The notes under the pieces are model-generated. The model was not told the origin of the DNA, made no database searches, and saw only the letters and a program-made list of their open reading frames with translations. Below are positions 25,750 to 35,319 of a stretch of 64,000 bases of DNA, in pieces (the stretch's first letter is position 1; each line of letters starts with the position of its first letter). Position numbers and translations under genes: made by a program. This DNA comes from Arcticibacter pallidicorallinus. GTDB lineage: Bacteria; Bacteroidota; Bacteroidia; Sphingobacteriales; Sphingobacteriaceae. Where the stretch lies: contig NZ_PVTH01000001.1 of NCBI RefSeq assembly GCF_003002875.1, forward strand, positions 434,001 through 498,000. The letters run 5' to 3'.

Positions 25750-28446
25750 ATGAAAGTGAACTACAAAAAAGTTAAGAGCAGCCATTTCGGACACTCGGTT
25801 TGTATGCTGATCCTGATGATGGTCTTCCAATCGTTCGATTCGGTCGGACAGGTGGGGAGGGTAAAAACCAGTCTGAATCATGGCTGGCAATTCAGTAGAA
25901 CTATTGCATCAGATTCCCTGGAATGGGAGGCTGTCAATCTTCCTCATACCTGGAATGCTCAGGATGTAATGGATGATAAGCCTGGCTATCACCGGGCGGT
26001 ATGTAGCTACAGGAAAGAACTGCAAATTGATAGCAGATGGAAAGGCAAGAACCTCTTCATTTATTTTGAAGGGGCAAACCAGGTTGCTGATCTGTTGGTA
26101 AACGGCAAAAAAGTTGGATCTCATACCGGCGGGTACACCGGGTTCATTGTTCGGGTGGATCAGTTTCTGAACTTTGAAGAAGGCGCCCGCAATGAGATCG
26201 TTGTCTATGTGGATAACCGGCATAATGAAAATATTCCTCCTTTATCGGCTGACTTTACCTTCTTTGGCGGTATTTATCGGGATGTGTTTCTGATAGCGAC
26301 AGACAGAGTACATTTCAGCCTGGACCATGCGGCAAAAGGGATCTATGTAACCACTCCGCGGGTTTCCGAAGAGGAGGCTAGCCTTCATATCAGTGGGTTT
26401 TTAGAAAACACATCTGAGAAAGATCAGCGTGTACGTCTGAAAACTACCTTAAGAAACCCGGATGGTAAAGTAATTGGAGAGAGAACTTCGTTGGCTAACT
26501 TAAGGAAAGGAAGTCAAACGCCTCTCGTTCTGAATATGCCAAACGTTCAGAAGCCTAAACTATGGAGTCCTGAAAGTCCGAATCTGTATCATGTCCTGGT
26601 TCAGGTTCTTGACGCTCGGTCAAATACTGTGCTCGACGAGATATCCAGTCCGGTAGGCTTCAGGTGGTTCAGATTTGATGCGAAGACAGGCTTTCACCTA
26701 AACGGCAAGCCCTATAAATTGATAGGTGCCAGCAGACATCAGGATTTCAAAGGTTTAGGTAATGCTTTGCCTGATAGCTACGCTATACAAGACTTGAAAT
26801 TATTAAAGGCGATGGGCGGTAATTTTTTGCGGGTTGCTCATTATCCGCAGGATCCTGCAGTGCTCGAAGCCTGTGACAGATTGGGTTTACTCGCCTCTGT
26901 GGAGATTCCTGTTGTGAATGCCATCACCGAAACAGAAGAATTCTACCAGAACTGCAGATCCATGCAGGTCGAGATGATCAGGCAGAACTTCAATCATCCA
27001 AGTGTGATCATCTGGGCATATATGAATGAAGTCTTGTTGAGGATGAAGTTCGTGGGGCAACCTGAGCGGCAGAAAATCTATATAAGCAATGTGGCGAAGC
27101 TGGCTCGAGAACTTGAAGAATTAACCAGTAAGGAGGATCCGTCAAGATACACCATGCTTGCTCACCATGGTGACTATACCAGATACAAAGATGCTGGATT
27201 GCTGGATATACCCATGATAACCGGCTGGAATTTGTATCAGGGTTGGTACTCGGGTAATATCGCAGGGTTTGCCGGCTTTATGGATCGGTTTCATCAGGAA
27301 TATCCCGATAAACCTGTAGTCGTTACAGAATATGGGGCAGATGCGGATCCGCGCATTCGCTCCCTTAGCGCTGAACGATTCGACAAGAGCATGGAGTATT
27401 CTTTGGATTACCATGAGATCTACCTGAAGGCGATTATGGACAGGCCCTTCATTGCGGCTGGTATGGCATGGAACCTCGCGGACTTTAATTCGGAGACCAG
27501 GGAGGAGACAATGCCGCATATCAACAATAAAGGTTTGCTGACGATCGACAGGAAGCCTAAAGATATCTACCGTTTTTACCAGTCGAAGCTCTTGTCTGCT
27601 CCTTTTATTCAGATTTCTGACTGGGATAGACGGGCAGGTTGTGTTGATTCGGGACAGGTATTCTCTACGCAGTCTATGGACGTCTTTTCAAATGGAGAAT
27701 CGGTTGAGCTCTTTTTAAACGGCAAATCATTAGGGCAGAAGCAGCAGTCTGACAAACGTTTCAGCTGGCAAGTGCCATTTGTTTCGGGAACGAATAGAAT
27801 TGAAGCAGTTATGAGCAGTGGGGGCCAAGAATACCGTGATGTCAGGAATGTGGAGTTTCAGCTAATACCCCGCAAGTTAAAGGGTGACATGCTATTTGAG
27901 CAGATCAATATCCTCCTTGGGGCGAAACGGATTTACAGTGAAACGCAGAGTGGGCTGATATGGCTTCCAGACCAGCCTTATCAGTCGGGTAGTTGGGGGC
28001 ACATCGGCGGCAAGCCTTTTGAACTGCCTTCGAAAGCCAGACAGGGGTATGGTACAGACCGGAACATACGGAAAACAGAAGACGATCCCATCTATCAGAC
28101 TCAACAAGTCGGGATTAGTCAGTATAAAATGGATGTTCAGGACGGACACTATGAATTGATCTTGCACTTTGCAGAATTGACCAGCGACGAGAAAAAGGAA
28201 GCCTTGGTTTATAATCTTGGGCAGGCAGAAAAGCAACAAGCAGCGCAGGAACGCGTATTTGATATTTCGATCAATGGCCTGACGGTATATCGGGACATGA
28301 ACGTCGCAAAACGCTATGGGGCGCTGACCGCGCATTCCGAAAAGATCAGCGTTGAGGTAAATGGCGGCAAGGGAATCGAGATTGGCTTTCATCCCAAGCA
28401 GGGCGATCCCATACTGAATGCTATACAAGTAATGAGGAAATATTAA
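25750..28446 (+). CDS. GH2 glycosidase with C-terminal malectin-like domain
   Basis: An 898-residue secreted enzyme of family GH2 (beta-galactosidase/beta-glucuronidase type). The N-terminal jelly-roll contains LNHGWQFSR and NLPHTWNAQD, then an immunoglobulin-like domain, then the TIM barrel. Catalytic residues are both visible: acid/base Glu427 in IIWAYMNEV and nucleophile Glu527 in VVTEYGAD. The last 190 residues form a separate malectin-like carbohydrate-binding domain (ELILHFAEL, RVFDISINGLTV, IEIGFHPKQGDPILNAIQV). The N-terminal membrane-like segment is a probable uncleaved or long signal. It sits 23 bp after the lyase-like gene. Sugar specificity is unknown; beta-glucuronidase or beta-galactosidase activity would fit the locus. 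Confidence 0.92.
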   Translation: MKVNYKKVKSSHFGHSVCMLILMMVFQSFDSVGQVGRVKTSLNHGWQFSRTIASDSLEWEAVNLPHTWNAQDVMDDKPGYHRAVCSYRKELQIDSRWKGKNLFIYFEGANQVADLLVNGKKVGSHTGGYTGFIVRVDQFLNFEEGARNEIVVYVDNRHNENIPPLSADFTFFGGIYRDVFLIATDRVHFSLDHAAKGIYVTTPRVSEEEASLHISGFLENTSEKDQRVRLKTTLRNPDGKVIGERTSLANLRKGSQTPLVLNMPNVQKPKLWSPESPNLYHVLVQVLDARSNTVLDEISSPVGFRWFRFDAKTGFHLNGKPYKLIGASRHQDFKGLGNALPDSYAIQDLKLLKAMGGNFLRVAHYPQDPAVLEACDRLGLLASVEIPVVNAITETEEFYQNCRSMQVEMIRQNFNHPSVIIWAYMNEVLLRMKFVGQPERQKIYISNVAKLARELEELTSKEDPSRYTMLAHHGDYTRYKDAGLLDIPMITGWNLYQGWYSGNIAGFAGFMDRFHQEYPDKPVVVTEYGADADPRIRSLSAERFDKSMEYSLDYHEIYLKAIMDRPFIAAGMAWNLADFNSETREETMPHINNKGLLTIDRKPKDIYRFYQSKLLSAPFIQISDWDRRAGCVDSGQVFSTQSMDVFSNGESVELFLNGKSLGQKQQSDKRFSWQVPFVSGTNRIEAVMSSGGQEYRDVRNVEFQLIPRKLKGDMLFEQINILLGAKRIYSETQSGLIWLPDQPYQSGSWGHIGGKPFELPSKARQGYGTDRNIRKTEDDPIYQTQQVGISQYKMDVQDGHYELILHFAELTSDEKKEALVYNLGQAEKQQAAQERVFDISINGLTVYRDMNVAKRYGALTAHSEKISVEVNGGKGIEIGFHPKQGDPILNAIQVMRKY

Positions 28447-28495
28447 ACGTCCGGATTTATTTCGAGACAAAAGTAATTTATCTAAGTACGGAAAT

Positions 28496-30946
28496 ATGAA
28501 GAAGTACATTATTGTGCTGCTGGTGTCTCTACTATGCAGTCAATCGTTCGCTCAGCAGAGGTCGAGAATAAACACGGGCTGGGAGTTTGTAAAGCATGAT
28601 CTGGGTGGTATCTGGGAGGCTGTACGCGTTGCAGCGAAAGGAAGCTCAGAAAGCGTTCCGATCTGGGAGGAAGTGACTTTACCCCATTGCTTCAATGCGC
28701 AGGACGCAGTAAACCCGGATGTGAATTATTACCAAGGGCCCGGATGGTACCGTACCCAGCTTAAACTTGAGAATCCTTACAGCAAGGGAAGAATATTGCT
28801 ACATTTCGAGGGTGCGGGACAAAAGACTGATGTCTACGTGCATACCACCAAAGTTGGTTCTCACACCGGGGGGTATGACGAATGGACACTCGATATTACC
28901 GATGCTGTTGAAGCGTTTAAAAAGACAGCACTTTATACTTCTCAGTTTAAAGGCTTAATTCCAATCTCTATCCGCTGTGATAATTCAAGGGATCTGCAGA
29001 TGATCCCTTCAGACTTAAGTGATTTTAACGTTTATGGTGGAATATATCGCTACTTGAACCTGGTATATGTTCCCCAACTTAGTCTGGAAAAGCTATTTGT
29101 GAAGGCAGAAACTGATAAAGATGGAAAAGCAGGGCGTGTGGTGGTGAAGGGAAGGTTTTACGATCCGGGTAAGGTTGGTAAGGCGTCTATAACGCTTCAT
29201 CTAAGAGACCCGGAGAATAAAATATTGCAGACTCTTCGTGTTGATGTCGGGAATATAGATGAAGATAAATTCTTAGCTGAATTCAAGATAAGATCTCCTA
29301 AGCGCTGGTCGCCAGATCAGCCTGCGCAGTATACTGTTGAAGCTGCTGTACATGGTGAGGAAGAATATATCCATAAGGAGAAGATTGGTTTTCGCCATTT
29401 TGAATTTTTGGAAAACGGTCCATTTGTTTTGAACGGCAAACGCCTTCTGCTGCGTGGTACACACCGTCATGAGGATCATGCGGGAGTGGCAGCAGCAATG
29501 TCTGAAGGTCAGATCCGCCAGGAAATGGTCATGATGAAGGATATGGGGGTTAATTTCATTCGGCTGGGCCATTATCAGCAGTCGCGCATCGTGCTCGATT
29601 TATGCGATAGTCTGGGAATCCTGGTATGGGAAGAAATTCCATGGTGCAGAGGTGGATTAGGAGGTGACGTATATAAAGAACAGGCGCGGAGAATGCTAAC
29701 CAACATGATTGAGCAGCACTACAACCATCCTTCTGTGATCATCTGGGGTTTAGGCAACGAGAATGACTGGCCAGGTGACTTTTCGGAGTTTGATCAGGAT
29801 AAAATCCGGGCTTTTATGACCGAACTAAATACTTTATCACATACCCTCGATCCCTCAAGGAAAACAGCAATAAGAAGATGTGATTTTTGCAGGGACATCG
29901 TAGACGTTTATTCACCGTCCATCTGGGCCGGATGGTATCGGGGTGTCTATACCGACTATAAAAGGGTCTCTGAAGAGGAAAACAAGCGAGTAAAGCATTT
30001 CCTGCATGTCGAATGGGGTGGAGATAGCCATGCAAGAAGACATTCGGAGGACCCGGACAACGCGCTTCAGAAAATTGAAAAAAGTCAGGGAGCAGATGAG
30101 AGGTCTGGCGACGCATCACTATATGGAGGCTCTGCGCGGGTGTCTAAGGATGGCGATTGGAGCGAATCGTATATCTGTAACCTCATCGACTGGCATTTGA
30201 AGGAGCAGGAAACCATGTCCTGGTTGAGTGGCACGGCGTACTGGCCGTTCAAGGATTTTTCCACACCGGTAAGACCTGAAAATCCGGTGCCTTACATGAA
30301 CCAAAAGGGGGTCGTAGAACGTGATTTTACGAAGAAAGAATCTTATTATGTTTTTCAATCCTACTGGGCCAAAGAACCTATGGTCCATATTTATGGCCAT
30401 TCATGGCCTGTGAGATGGGGTAAACTCGGCGAAGAAAAGATGGTTAAGGTGTTTTCAAACTGTGATCGTGCGGAGATCTTTTTGAATGGGAGAAGCTATG
30501 GTGTTAAGAAACGGAACAGTGCTGATTTTCCGGCAGCTGGACTGCGATGGAATCTGGTCTTTGAGTCGGGAAAGAACATGCTTGAAGTAAGGGCTTGGAA
30601 GGGAAAAACGATGCTCAGAGATACGGTTCATTTCGATTATGAAACGAGGCCATGGGGAAAGGCCGCTAAACTGGAACTCTCGAAAGTTAGTTCGGAGAAC
30701 GGTATAGCGGTATTGGAAGCAAAATTATATGATGAGAAGGGAGTGCAATGTCTGGATGCATCAGACCTGATAAGCTTTTCTCTTTCGGGTGATGGAAAGC
30801 TGATCGACGACCAGGGTACATCAACAGGATCAAGAAAAGTTCAATTATACAATGGCCGGGCCATCATCCGAGTGGAGGAACGTAGAGGAAACAGTGTGGT
30901 GGGGGTAAGCTGCCCGGGAGTTAAAACAGTTTTTATCAACTTATAA
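28496..30946 (+). CDS. Secreted GH2 glycosidase
   Basis: An 816-residue GH2 enzyme with a clear signal peptide (ends SQSFAQ). Domain order is sugar-binding jelly roll (INTGWEFVKHD, LPHCFNAQD), Ig-like domain, TIM barrel, and a C-terminal Ig-like extension (from about WGKAAKLELSKVS). The acid/base is Glu422 in IIWGLGNEND and the nucleophile Glu506 in FLHVEWGGDSH. The W-G-G around the nucleophile differs from the E-Y-G of the other GH2 here, so the two probably cleave different linkages. It follows the first GH2 by 49 bp and the GH88 gene comes 12 bp later. Confidence 0.93.
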   Translation: MKKYIIVLLVSLLCSQSFAQQRSRINTGWEFVKHDLGGIWEAVRVAAKGSSESVPIWEEVTLPHCFNAQDAVNPDVNYYQGPGWYRTQLKLENPYSKGRILLHFEGAGQKTDVYVHTTKVGSHTGGYDEWTLDITDAVEAFKKTALYTSQFKGLIPISIRCDNSRDLQMIPSDLSDFNVYGGIYRYLNLVYVPQLSLEKLFVKAETDKDGKAGRVVVKGRFYDPGKVGKASITLHLRDPENKILQTLRVDVGNIDEDKFLAEFKIRSPKRWSPDQPAQYTVEAAVHGEEEYIHKEKIGFRHFEFLENGPFVLNGKRLLLRGTHRHEDHAGVAAAMSEGQIRQEMVMMKDMGVNFIRLGHYQQSRIVLDLCDSLGILVWEEIPWCRGGLGGDVYKEQARRMLTNMIEQHYNHPSVIIWGLGNENDWPGDFSEFDQDKIRAFMTELNTLSHTLDPSRKTAIRRCDFCRDIVDVYSPSIWAGWYRGVYTDYKRVSEEENKRVKHFLHVEWGGDSHARRHSEDPDNALQKIEKSQGADERSGDASLYGGSARVSKDGDWSESYICNLIDWHLKEQETMSWLSGTAYWPFKDFSTPVRPENPVPYMNQKGVVERDFTKKESYYVFQSYWAKEPMVHIYGHSWPVRWGKLGEEKMVKVFSNCDRAEIFLNGRSYGVKKRNSADFPAAGLRWNLVFESGKNMLEVRAWKGKTMLRDTVHFDYETRPWGKAAKLELSKVSSENGIAVLEAKLYDEKGVQCLDASDLISFSLSGDGKLIDDQGTSTGSRKVQLYNGRAIIRVEERRGNSVVGVSCPGVKTVFINL

Positions 30947-30958
30947 GCTATACGTATT

Positions 30959-32131
30959 ATGCGCTATTTTTTAGGATTACTATTTCTTTTCGCTCAGGCC
31001 CTGCCTTCTATGGCACAGAAAAAACCAAATGTGGGTAACGAGATTAAGTTTGCTCAAACGCAAACCGACCAGATGTTGCTGGAGATACGAGGGATAACCG
31101 GCAGTCCGGAGAAGGTGTCGCCGAGGACTATCGAAAATGGAAAGCTTAAGATGGTCGTTTCAAGAGACTGGACGAGCGGATTCTTTCCTGGAGTTCTGTG
31201 GTACCTATATGACTATACTAAAGATCCAAAATGGCTGGCGGAAGCTAAATCCTTCACAGCCAAATTAGAGAAAGAGCAATACAATACGGGAACGCATGAT
31301 CTGGGCTTTATGATCTATTGCAGCTTCGGAAATGGTTACAGGCTTACTGGAGACAAGGCATATAAAGATGTTATCGTGCAGGCAGCCAAATCATTGTCTA
31401 CCCGCTTTAATCCCAAAACAGGAGTGATCCGTTCATGGGATCATAATCGGGATAAGTGGGAATATCCGGTCATCATTGACAACATGATGAACCTCGAGCT
31501 GCTTTTTGAAGCAACACGCTTTTCGGGAGATTCTTCCTTCTATAAAATTGCTGTAACCCATGCTGATAATACGCTAAGAAACCACTTCCGCCCGGATTAC
31601 AGCTCATTCCATGTTGTTGACTACAGTCCGGAAGACGGCAGCGTGCGATCCAGAGTCACTCACCAGGGATACTCAGATGAATCTGCCTGGGCAAGGGGAC
31701 AAGCATGGGGCCTTTATGGTTATATCATCTGCTACCGTGAAACGAAAGACCCACGATATCTCGAGCAGGCAAAGAACATCGCAAAGTTCATCTTTAGTCA
31801 CCCCAATCTGCCGAAGGATCTCATACCGTACTGGGACTTTAATGACCCTTCAATTCCCAATACCAGCCGGGATGCGTCTGCTGCCGCTATAACCGCCTCG
31901 GCTCTTTATGAGCTAGCTGGGTATACGAAGTCGAAAGATTATGTTAAAAAGGCGGATGCTATACTGGGAAGCTTGAGTAGAGGGTATAAATCCCCGCTGA
32001 AGGGAAATGCGGGTTTTATTTTACAGCACAGCACGGGTCACAGACCAGCCAAAAGCGAGATAGATGTTCCTATCAACTACGCTGACTACTATTACGTGGA
32101 GGCATTATTACGAAGTAAAAAAGCGAGGTGA
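30959..32131 (+). CDS. GH88 unsaturated glucuronyl hydrolase
   Basis: Hydrolyses the 4,5-unsaturated uronic acid that polysaccharide lyases leave at the non-reducing end; the reaction starts with hydration of the double bond. The 390-residue protein has a signal peptide (ends PSMAQ) and an (alpha/alpha)6 barrel. Marker segments are THDLGFMIYCSFG (first catalytic Asp), VIIDNMMNLELLF (second Asp), and GYSDESAWARGQAWGLYG. Its presence implies that a lyase acts in the same locus, which agrees with the two alginate-lyase-fold proteins. It is 12 bp after the second GH2 and 1 bp before the next gene. Confidence 0.92.
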   Translation: MRYFLGLLFLFAQALPSMAQKKPNVGNEIKFAQTQTDQMLLEIRGITGSPEKVSPRTIENGKLKMVVSRDWTSGFFPGVLWYLYDYTKDPKWLAEAKSFTAKLEKEQYNTGTHDLGFMIYCSFGNGYRLTGDKAYKDVIVQAAKSLSTRFNPKTGVIRSWDHNRDKWEYPVIIDNMMNLELLFEATRFSGDSSFYKIAVTHADNTLRNHFRPDYSSFHVVDYSPEDGSVRSRVTHQGYSDESAWARGQAWGLYGYIICYRETKDPRYLEQAKNIAKFIFSHPNLPKDLIPYWDFNDPSIPNTSRDASAAAITASALYELAGYTKSKDYVKKADAILGSLSRGYKSPLKGNAGFILQHSTGHRPAKSEIDVPINYADYYYVEALLRSKKAR

Positions 32132-32132
32132 C

Positions 32133-33302
32133 ATGATGATGTTAAGGAGATACCTATTTTGTTTGGCGATGCTAACGGGCTGTACAGCCTATGTGTTTGG
32201 TGCTGATATAGAAAAGAATGCCGTAAAGGTTTTACGCAGGCAGATCATAGAGGAGGCATTGTGGGCGTTGCAGCAGCAACCTGTTACAATTACGGCGGAG
32301 CAGTCGGAAAGAAGTGCCGGAGGTAAGCATGATTTCTACTCAGAAGGCGATTACTGGTGGCCTGATAGCACCAACTTGGCTGGCCCCTATGTACAAAGGG
32401 ATGGATTGACAAACCCTCAGAATTTCACCGCACACCGAAAGGTCATGATCCGCTTTAGTCAGATCATCGGAGCCCTGGCTTCAGCATATAAGATTACCGG
32501 AGACGAACGATACGTGAAGCATGCGATTATACACCTTAAGGCCTGGTTTGTAGATCCGGAGACGCTCATGAATCCACATCTGTTATATGCGCAAGCTATT
32601 AAAGGAAGGTTTACCGGAAGAGGGATCGGCATCATTGATACGATTCAACTAATGGAAGTTGCACAAGGTGTTTTGGTGATGCAGGGTTCAAAAAATATGA
32701 ATCCCTTAGTGTTAGACCCGGTGAAAAGCTGGTTTGCCAGTTACATCAAATGGCTGACAAGTCACCCATATGGAAAAGACGAGATGAACGCGGAAAATAA
32801 TCATGGAACCTGTTGGGTGATGCAGGTTGCTTCATTCGCTAAACTGACGGGCGACCTGGAAATGCTCGACTTTTGTCGCCAGCGATTCAAGGAGGTACTT
32901 CTACCCATGCAAATGGCAGCGGACGGAGGTTTTCCGCGCGAATTGAAGCGGACCAAACCATATGGATACTCTCTTTTCAACCTAGACGCGATGAGTATGA
33001 TCTGTCAGATTCTTTCCAACGATGAGCACGATCTATGGAGCTTCAAACTTTCTGACGGAAGATCCATGAGCAAAGGAGTGAGTTTCTTGCATCCTTTTAT
33101 CGAAGATAAGGCGAAGTGGCCTTTCCAGAAAGATGTCATGTATTGGGATCAGTGGCCTGTAGCGCATCCCTCTCTTTTATTCGCAGCAAAGGCATTCGGG
33201 AACAAGCGATACTTTGATACCTGGCAACGATTCGATCATCATCCGAAAACAGAAGAGGTGATCCGGAACCTTCCGGTCAGACATCCGCTTATATGGTTTT
33301 AA
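32133..33302 (+). CDS. Secreted PL38-like polysaccharide lyase
   Basis: A 390-residue secreted protein of the alginate lyase superfamily, closest by motif to the PL38 type. The start is the first of three consecutive ATGs at 32133; a longer frame runs back into GH88. The signal peptide is MMMLRRYLFCLAMLTGCTAY and onward. Conserved parts are SEGDYWWPD (about 68-76), ENNHGTCW (221-228, Asn223/His224) and KPYGYSLFN (275-283, Tyr277 or Tyr279), which match the Asn-His/Tyr lyase centre. Described PL38 enzymes act on glucuronan or alginate. It ends the PUL; no terminator hairpin is obvious after it. Confidence 0.8.
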   Translation: MMMLRRYLFCLAMLTGCTAYVFGADIEKNAVKVLRRQIIEEALWALQQQPVTITAEQSERSAGGKHDFYSEGDYWWPDSTNLAGPYVQRDGLTNPQNFTAHRKVMIRFSQIIGALASAYKITGDERYVKHAIIHLKAWFVDPETLMNPHLLYAQAIKGRFTGRGIGIIDTIQLMEVAQGVLVMQGSKNMNPLVLDPVKSWFASYIKWLTSHPYGKDEMNAENNHGTCWVMQVASFAKLTGDLEMLDFCRQRFKEVLLPMQMAADGGFPRELKRTKPYGYSLFNLDAMSMICQILSNDEHDLWSFKLSDGRSMSKGVSFLHPFIEDKAKWPFQKDVMYWDQWPVAHPSLLFAAKAFGNKRYFDTWQRFDHHPKTEEVIRNLPVRHPLIWF

Positions 33303-33391
33303 TTCGCGGAGTTAATAATTAGTGCTTCCTTGCGAGATTAATTCTCTTAGCCGGGGAGCGTCAACCGTGGTGAATATCAGTTTAACTTGGC

Positions 33392-33457
33392 AATGAGGGG
33401 TAATTTTCTTTTATTTATCGAACACGACAATCAGATAGTATGAAATTACCCCTCATT
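33392..33457 (+). promoter_or_regulatory. Hairpin overlapping the thioredoxin start codon
   Basis: AATGAGGGGTAATTT (33392-33406) is the exact reverse complement of AAATTACCCCTCATT (33443-33457), which is codons 2-6 of the thioredoxin-like gene. The start ATG (33440-33442) would lie at the base of the 36-base loop. If transcribed together, the leader could hide or expose the start. Confidence 0.65.
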
Positions 33458-33928
33458 ATAGTCAGTACTCTGCTTCTGTTTTTTGCAGTGCCTGCAAATG
33501 CACAAACCCCTGCCAGGGAGATTCCAAATTTTACATTTTTCACTGTCGACGGTAATCCCTTCGCTTCGAGCCAAATACCAAAGGGCCGCCCCTCGGTATT
33601 TAGTTTCTTTGATGTAACCTGTACACACTGCAAGTCTACAATGAAGACACTTGGAGACCGGTATCCTGATCTCCGGAAAGCCTCAGTCTACCTGGTGACT
33701 CTTGATGGCAGAAAAGAAGCACTTGATTTCGTCAAAAAGCACGGTCCTCAGCTCCTTAATAAACCAAACGTCACGATACTTATTGATCTGAATAAAGAGT
33801 TTCTACCAAAGTTTCAGCCTCAGCAATACCCATCCGTTTATGTGTATAATAAGTACAGGCGCCTTGAGCTTTATGAGAAAGACGAGAGGAAGATCCCGCA
33901 TATCTTTGAAAAGATCAAAAGCCTTTAG
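33440..33928 (+). CDS. Secreted TlpA/redoxin-like thioredoxin-fold protein
   Basis: A 162-residue periplasmic thioredoxin-fold protein. Signal peptide MKLPLIIVSTLLLFFAVPAN ends ANAQ. The redox motif CTHC (Cys61, Cys64) sits in FFDVTCTHCKS, and the cis-proline is in QYPSVYVY. EIPNFTFFTVDG at about 27-38 is the AhpC/TSA-like entry. It probably reduces or exchanges disulfides of exported proteins. It stands alone between the uronate PUL and lacI, and its start codon is caught in a 15-bp inverted repeat. No partner is evident. Confidence 0.83.
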   Translation: MKLPLIIVSTLLLFFAVPANAQTPAREIPNFTFFTVDGNPFASSQIPKGRPSVFSFFDVTCTHCKSTMKTLGDRYPDLRKASVYLVTLDGRKEALDFVKKHGPQLLNKPNVTILIDLNKEFLPKFQPQQYPSVYVYNKYRRLELYEKDERKIPHIFEKIKSL

Positions 33929-33994
33929 TGGGATTCACTAACCCTAAAGATCATTTAAAGTGCGATTAGCGGAAAAGTTACATTAAAAAGCCAG

Positions 33995-34002
33995 TATATT
34001 TG
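33995..34002 (+). promoter_or_regulatory. -7 box for the lacI gene
   Basis: TATATTTG matches TAnnTTTG exactly, 44 bp before the lacI ATG. No TTTG -33 element was found at 19-21 bp upstream. Confidence 0.45.
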
Positions 34003-34046
34003 AGTGCCTTGTTTTCGCGGCAAACATATCTAATAAGTGCTGTTGA

Positions 34047-35051
34047 ATGGATTCAATCAATATTAAACAACTAGCAGAAAAGCTAAATCTATCGACTTCT
34101 ACCGTCTCTCGTGCTTTCCGGGGTCATAACGACATCAATAAGGAAACGAAAGAAAGGATTTTGGCTATGGCGCGGGAATTGAACTATCAGCCCAATCATC
34201 TCGCAAGTAATCTAAGAGAGAATAAAAGCAAGACCATTGCGGTCGTTGTCCCGGAGATCGCCAATAATTTCTTTTCCAGAGCTATTAACGGGATTGAGAG
34301 GATGGCCAGAGACAAGGGATACCATGTATTGATATATCTGACTAATGACGATTTTGACAAGGAAGTCGAATTCCTTTCTGAACTTCATAATGGCAGGGTT
34401 GATGGCATTATTATGTCTGTTACGGGTGAGGCAAAAGACCACAGTTACATGCATAAAATAAGGAAGAAGAGTATTCCACTGGTTTTCTTTGACCGTGTGT
34501 ATGATGACGTCGTCGCATCAAAAGTGCTGACAAATGATTATGAAAGCAGCTTTACAGCTACCAAACACCTTTTAGAGAAAGGTTGTAAAAAGATTGTCTA
34601 TCTGGTAGTGAATAAAAATCTATCCATCGGAAAAATGAGGATGCAGGGTTACTGTGATGCGCTCGAATCCTCGGGAATCAAGTTTTCCGAAGATCTGGTT
34701 ATTGATTGCAGTAACGATATGTCGAGTAATATGGAGCTGCTGGGGCAGGTGTTTCAAACAGTTAAACCCGATGGAGTCTTTGCTTCTGTGGAACGCCTGG
34801 CGCTCGCCAGCTATTATGTTTGTCACGATCTGGGTATACGGATCGGTCAGGATCTAAAAATTATCTGTTTCTCCAGTCTGGAGATCGCACCCCTCTTAAA
34901 TCCCTCACTATCTACCATTACTCAGCCAGCTTTCGATATGGGGGGAGAGGCAGCCCGAATCCTTTTTCGTCGCCTGGAGGATGCCAATCCCGACGAGCAC
35001 GAAAATGTAGTGCTGGCCTCTGAACTTATTATCCGAAATTCCAGTCTCTAA
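34047..35051 (+). CDS. LacI-family transcriptional regulator of the maltodextrin PUL
   Basis: A 334-residue repressor or activator of the LacI/GalR family. The N-terminal helix-turn-helix is IKQLAEKLNLSTSTVSRAFRG (about 5-26), followed by a hinge helix (LNYQPNHLASNLR) and a periplasmic-binding-protein-like sensor domain (TIAVVVPEIANNFFSRAING to LDDANPDE-like C-terminus). Such regulators in Bacteroidota control maltose/starch loci. The next genes are the maltodextrin SusCDE and enzymes, and two GGGAACGTTCCC palindromes lie between them, matching the symmetric CG-centred operators of this family. Effector is inferred to be maltose or a maltodextrin product. Confidence 0.93.
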   Translation: MDSINIKQLAEKLNLSTSTVSRAFRGHNDINKETKERILAMARELNYQPNHLASNLRENKSKTIAVVVPEIANNFFSRAINGIERMARDKGYHVLIYLTNDDFDKEVEFLSELHNGRVDGIIMSVTGEAKDHSYMHKIRKKSIPLVFFDRVYDDVVASKVLTNDYESSFTATKHLLEKGCKKIVYLVVNKNLSIGKMRMQGYCDALESSGIKFSEDLVIDCSNDMSSNMELLGQVFQTVKPDGVFASVERLALASYYVCHDLGIRIGQDLKIICFSSLEIAPLLNPSLSTITQPAFDMGGEAARILFRRLEDANPDEHENVVLASELIIRNSSL

Positions 35052-35137
35052 CAGCAAATTTTTAGGCGTTGCACCACGCTTTTTGGCGTTTTAGACGTCC
35101 GATTTCGTGCCGAAATGGTTAAAAGTTTTCCACATTC

Positions 35138-35149
35138 GGGAACGTTCCC
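35138..35149. promoter_or_regulatory. Distal LacI operator candidate
   Basis: GGGAACGTTCCC is a perfect 12-bp palindrome with the central CG typical of LacI-family operators. It starts 87 bp after the lacI stop. Its centre is 189 bp from the centre of the proximal copy, which equals 18 turns at 10.5 bp. Confidence 0.75.
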
Positions 35150-35304
35150 ATAGAATGGGTACCCGTAGAATTATTGAATATTTAGATACTTTAACGTCTT
35201 AAAGTCTATTAACTATCTGATTTTTAGAGCAGTACATTGTTTTTAGCTCCTTTTTCAAAGCCCGTGACTATAGGTCTTTCCAGAGGATTGGAATGTTAAT
35301 AACT

Positions 35305-35316
35305 TTTCCCGGGAAA
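35305..35316. promoter_or_regulatory. Everted TTTCCCGGGAAA palindrome
   Basis: A 12-bp palindrome made of the operator arms in everted order, centred 22 bp upstream of the proximal LacI operator. It may be an extra weak regulator site or chance. Confidence 0.4.
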
Positions 35317-35319
35317 GCT

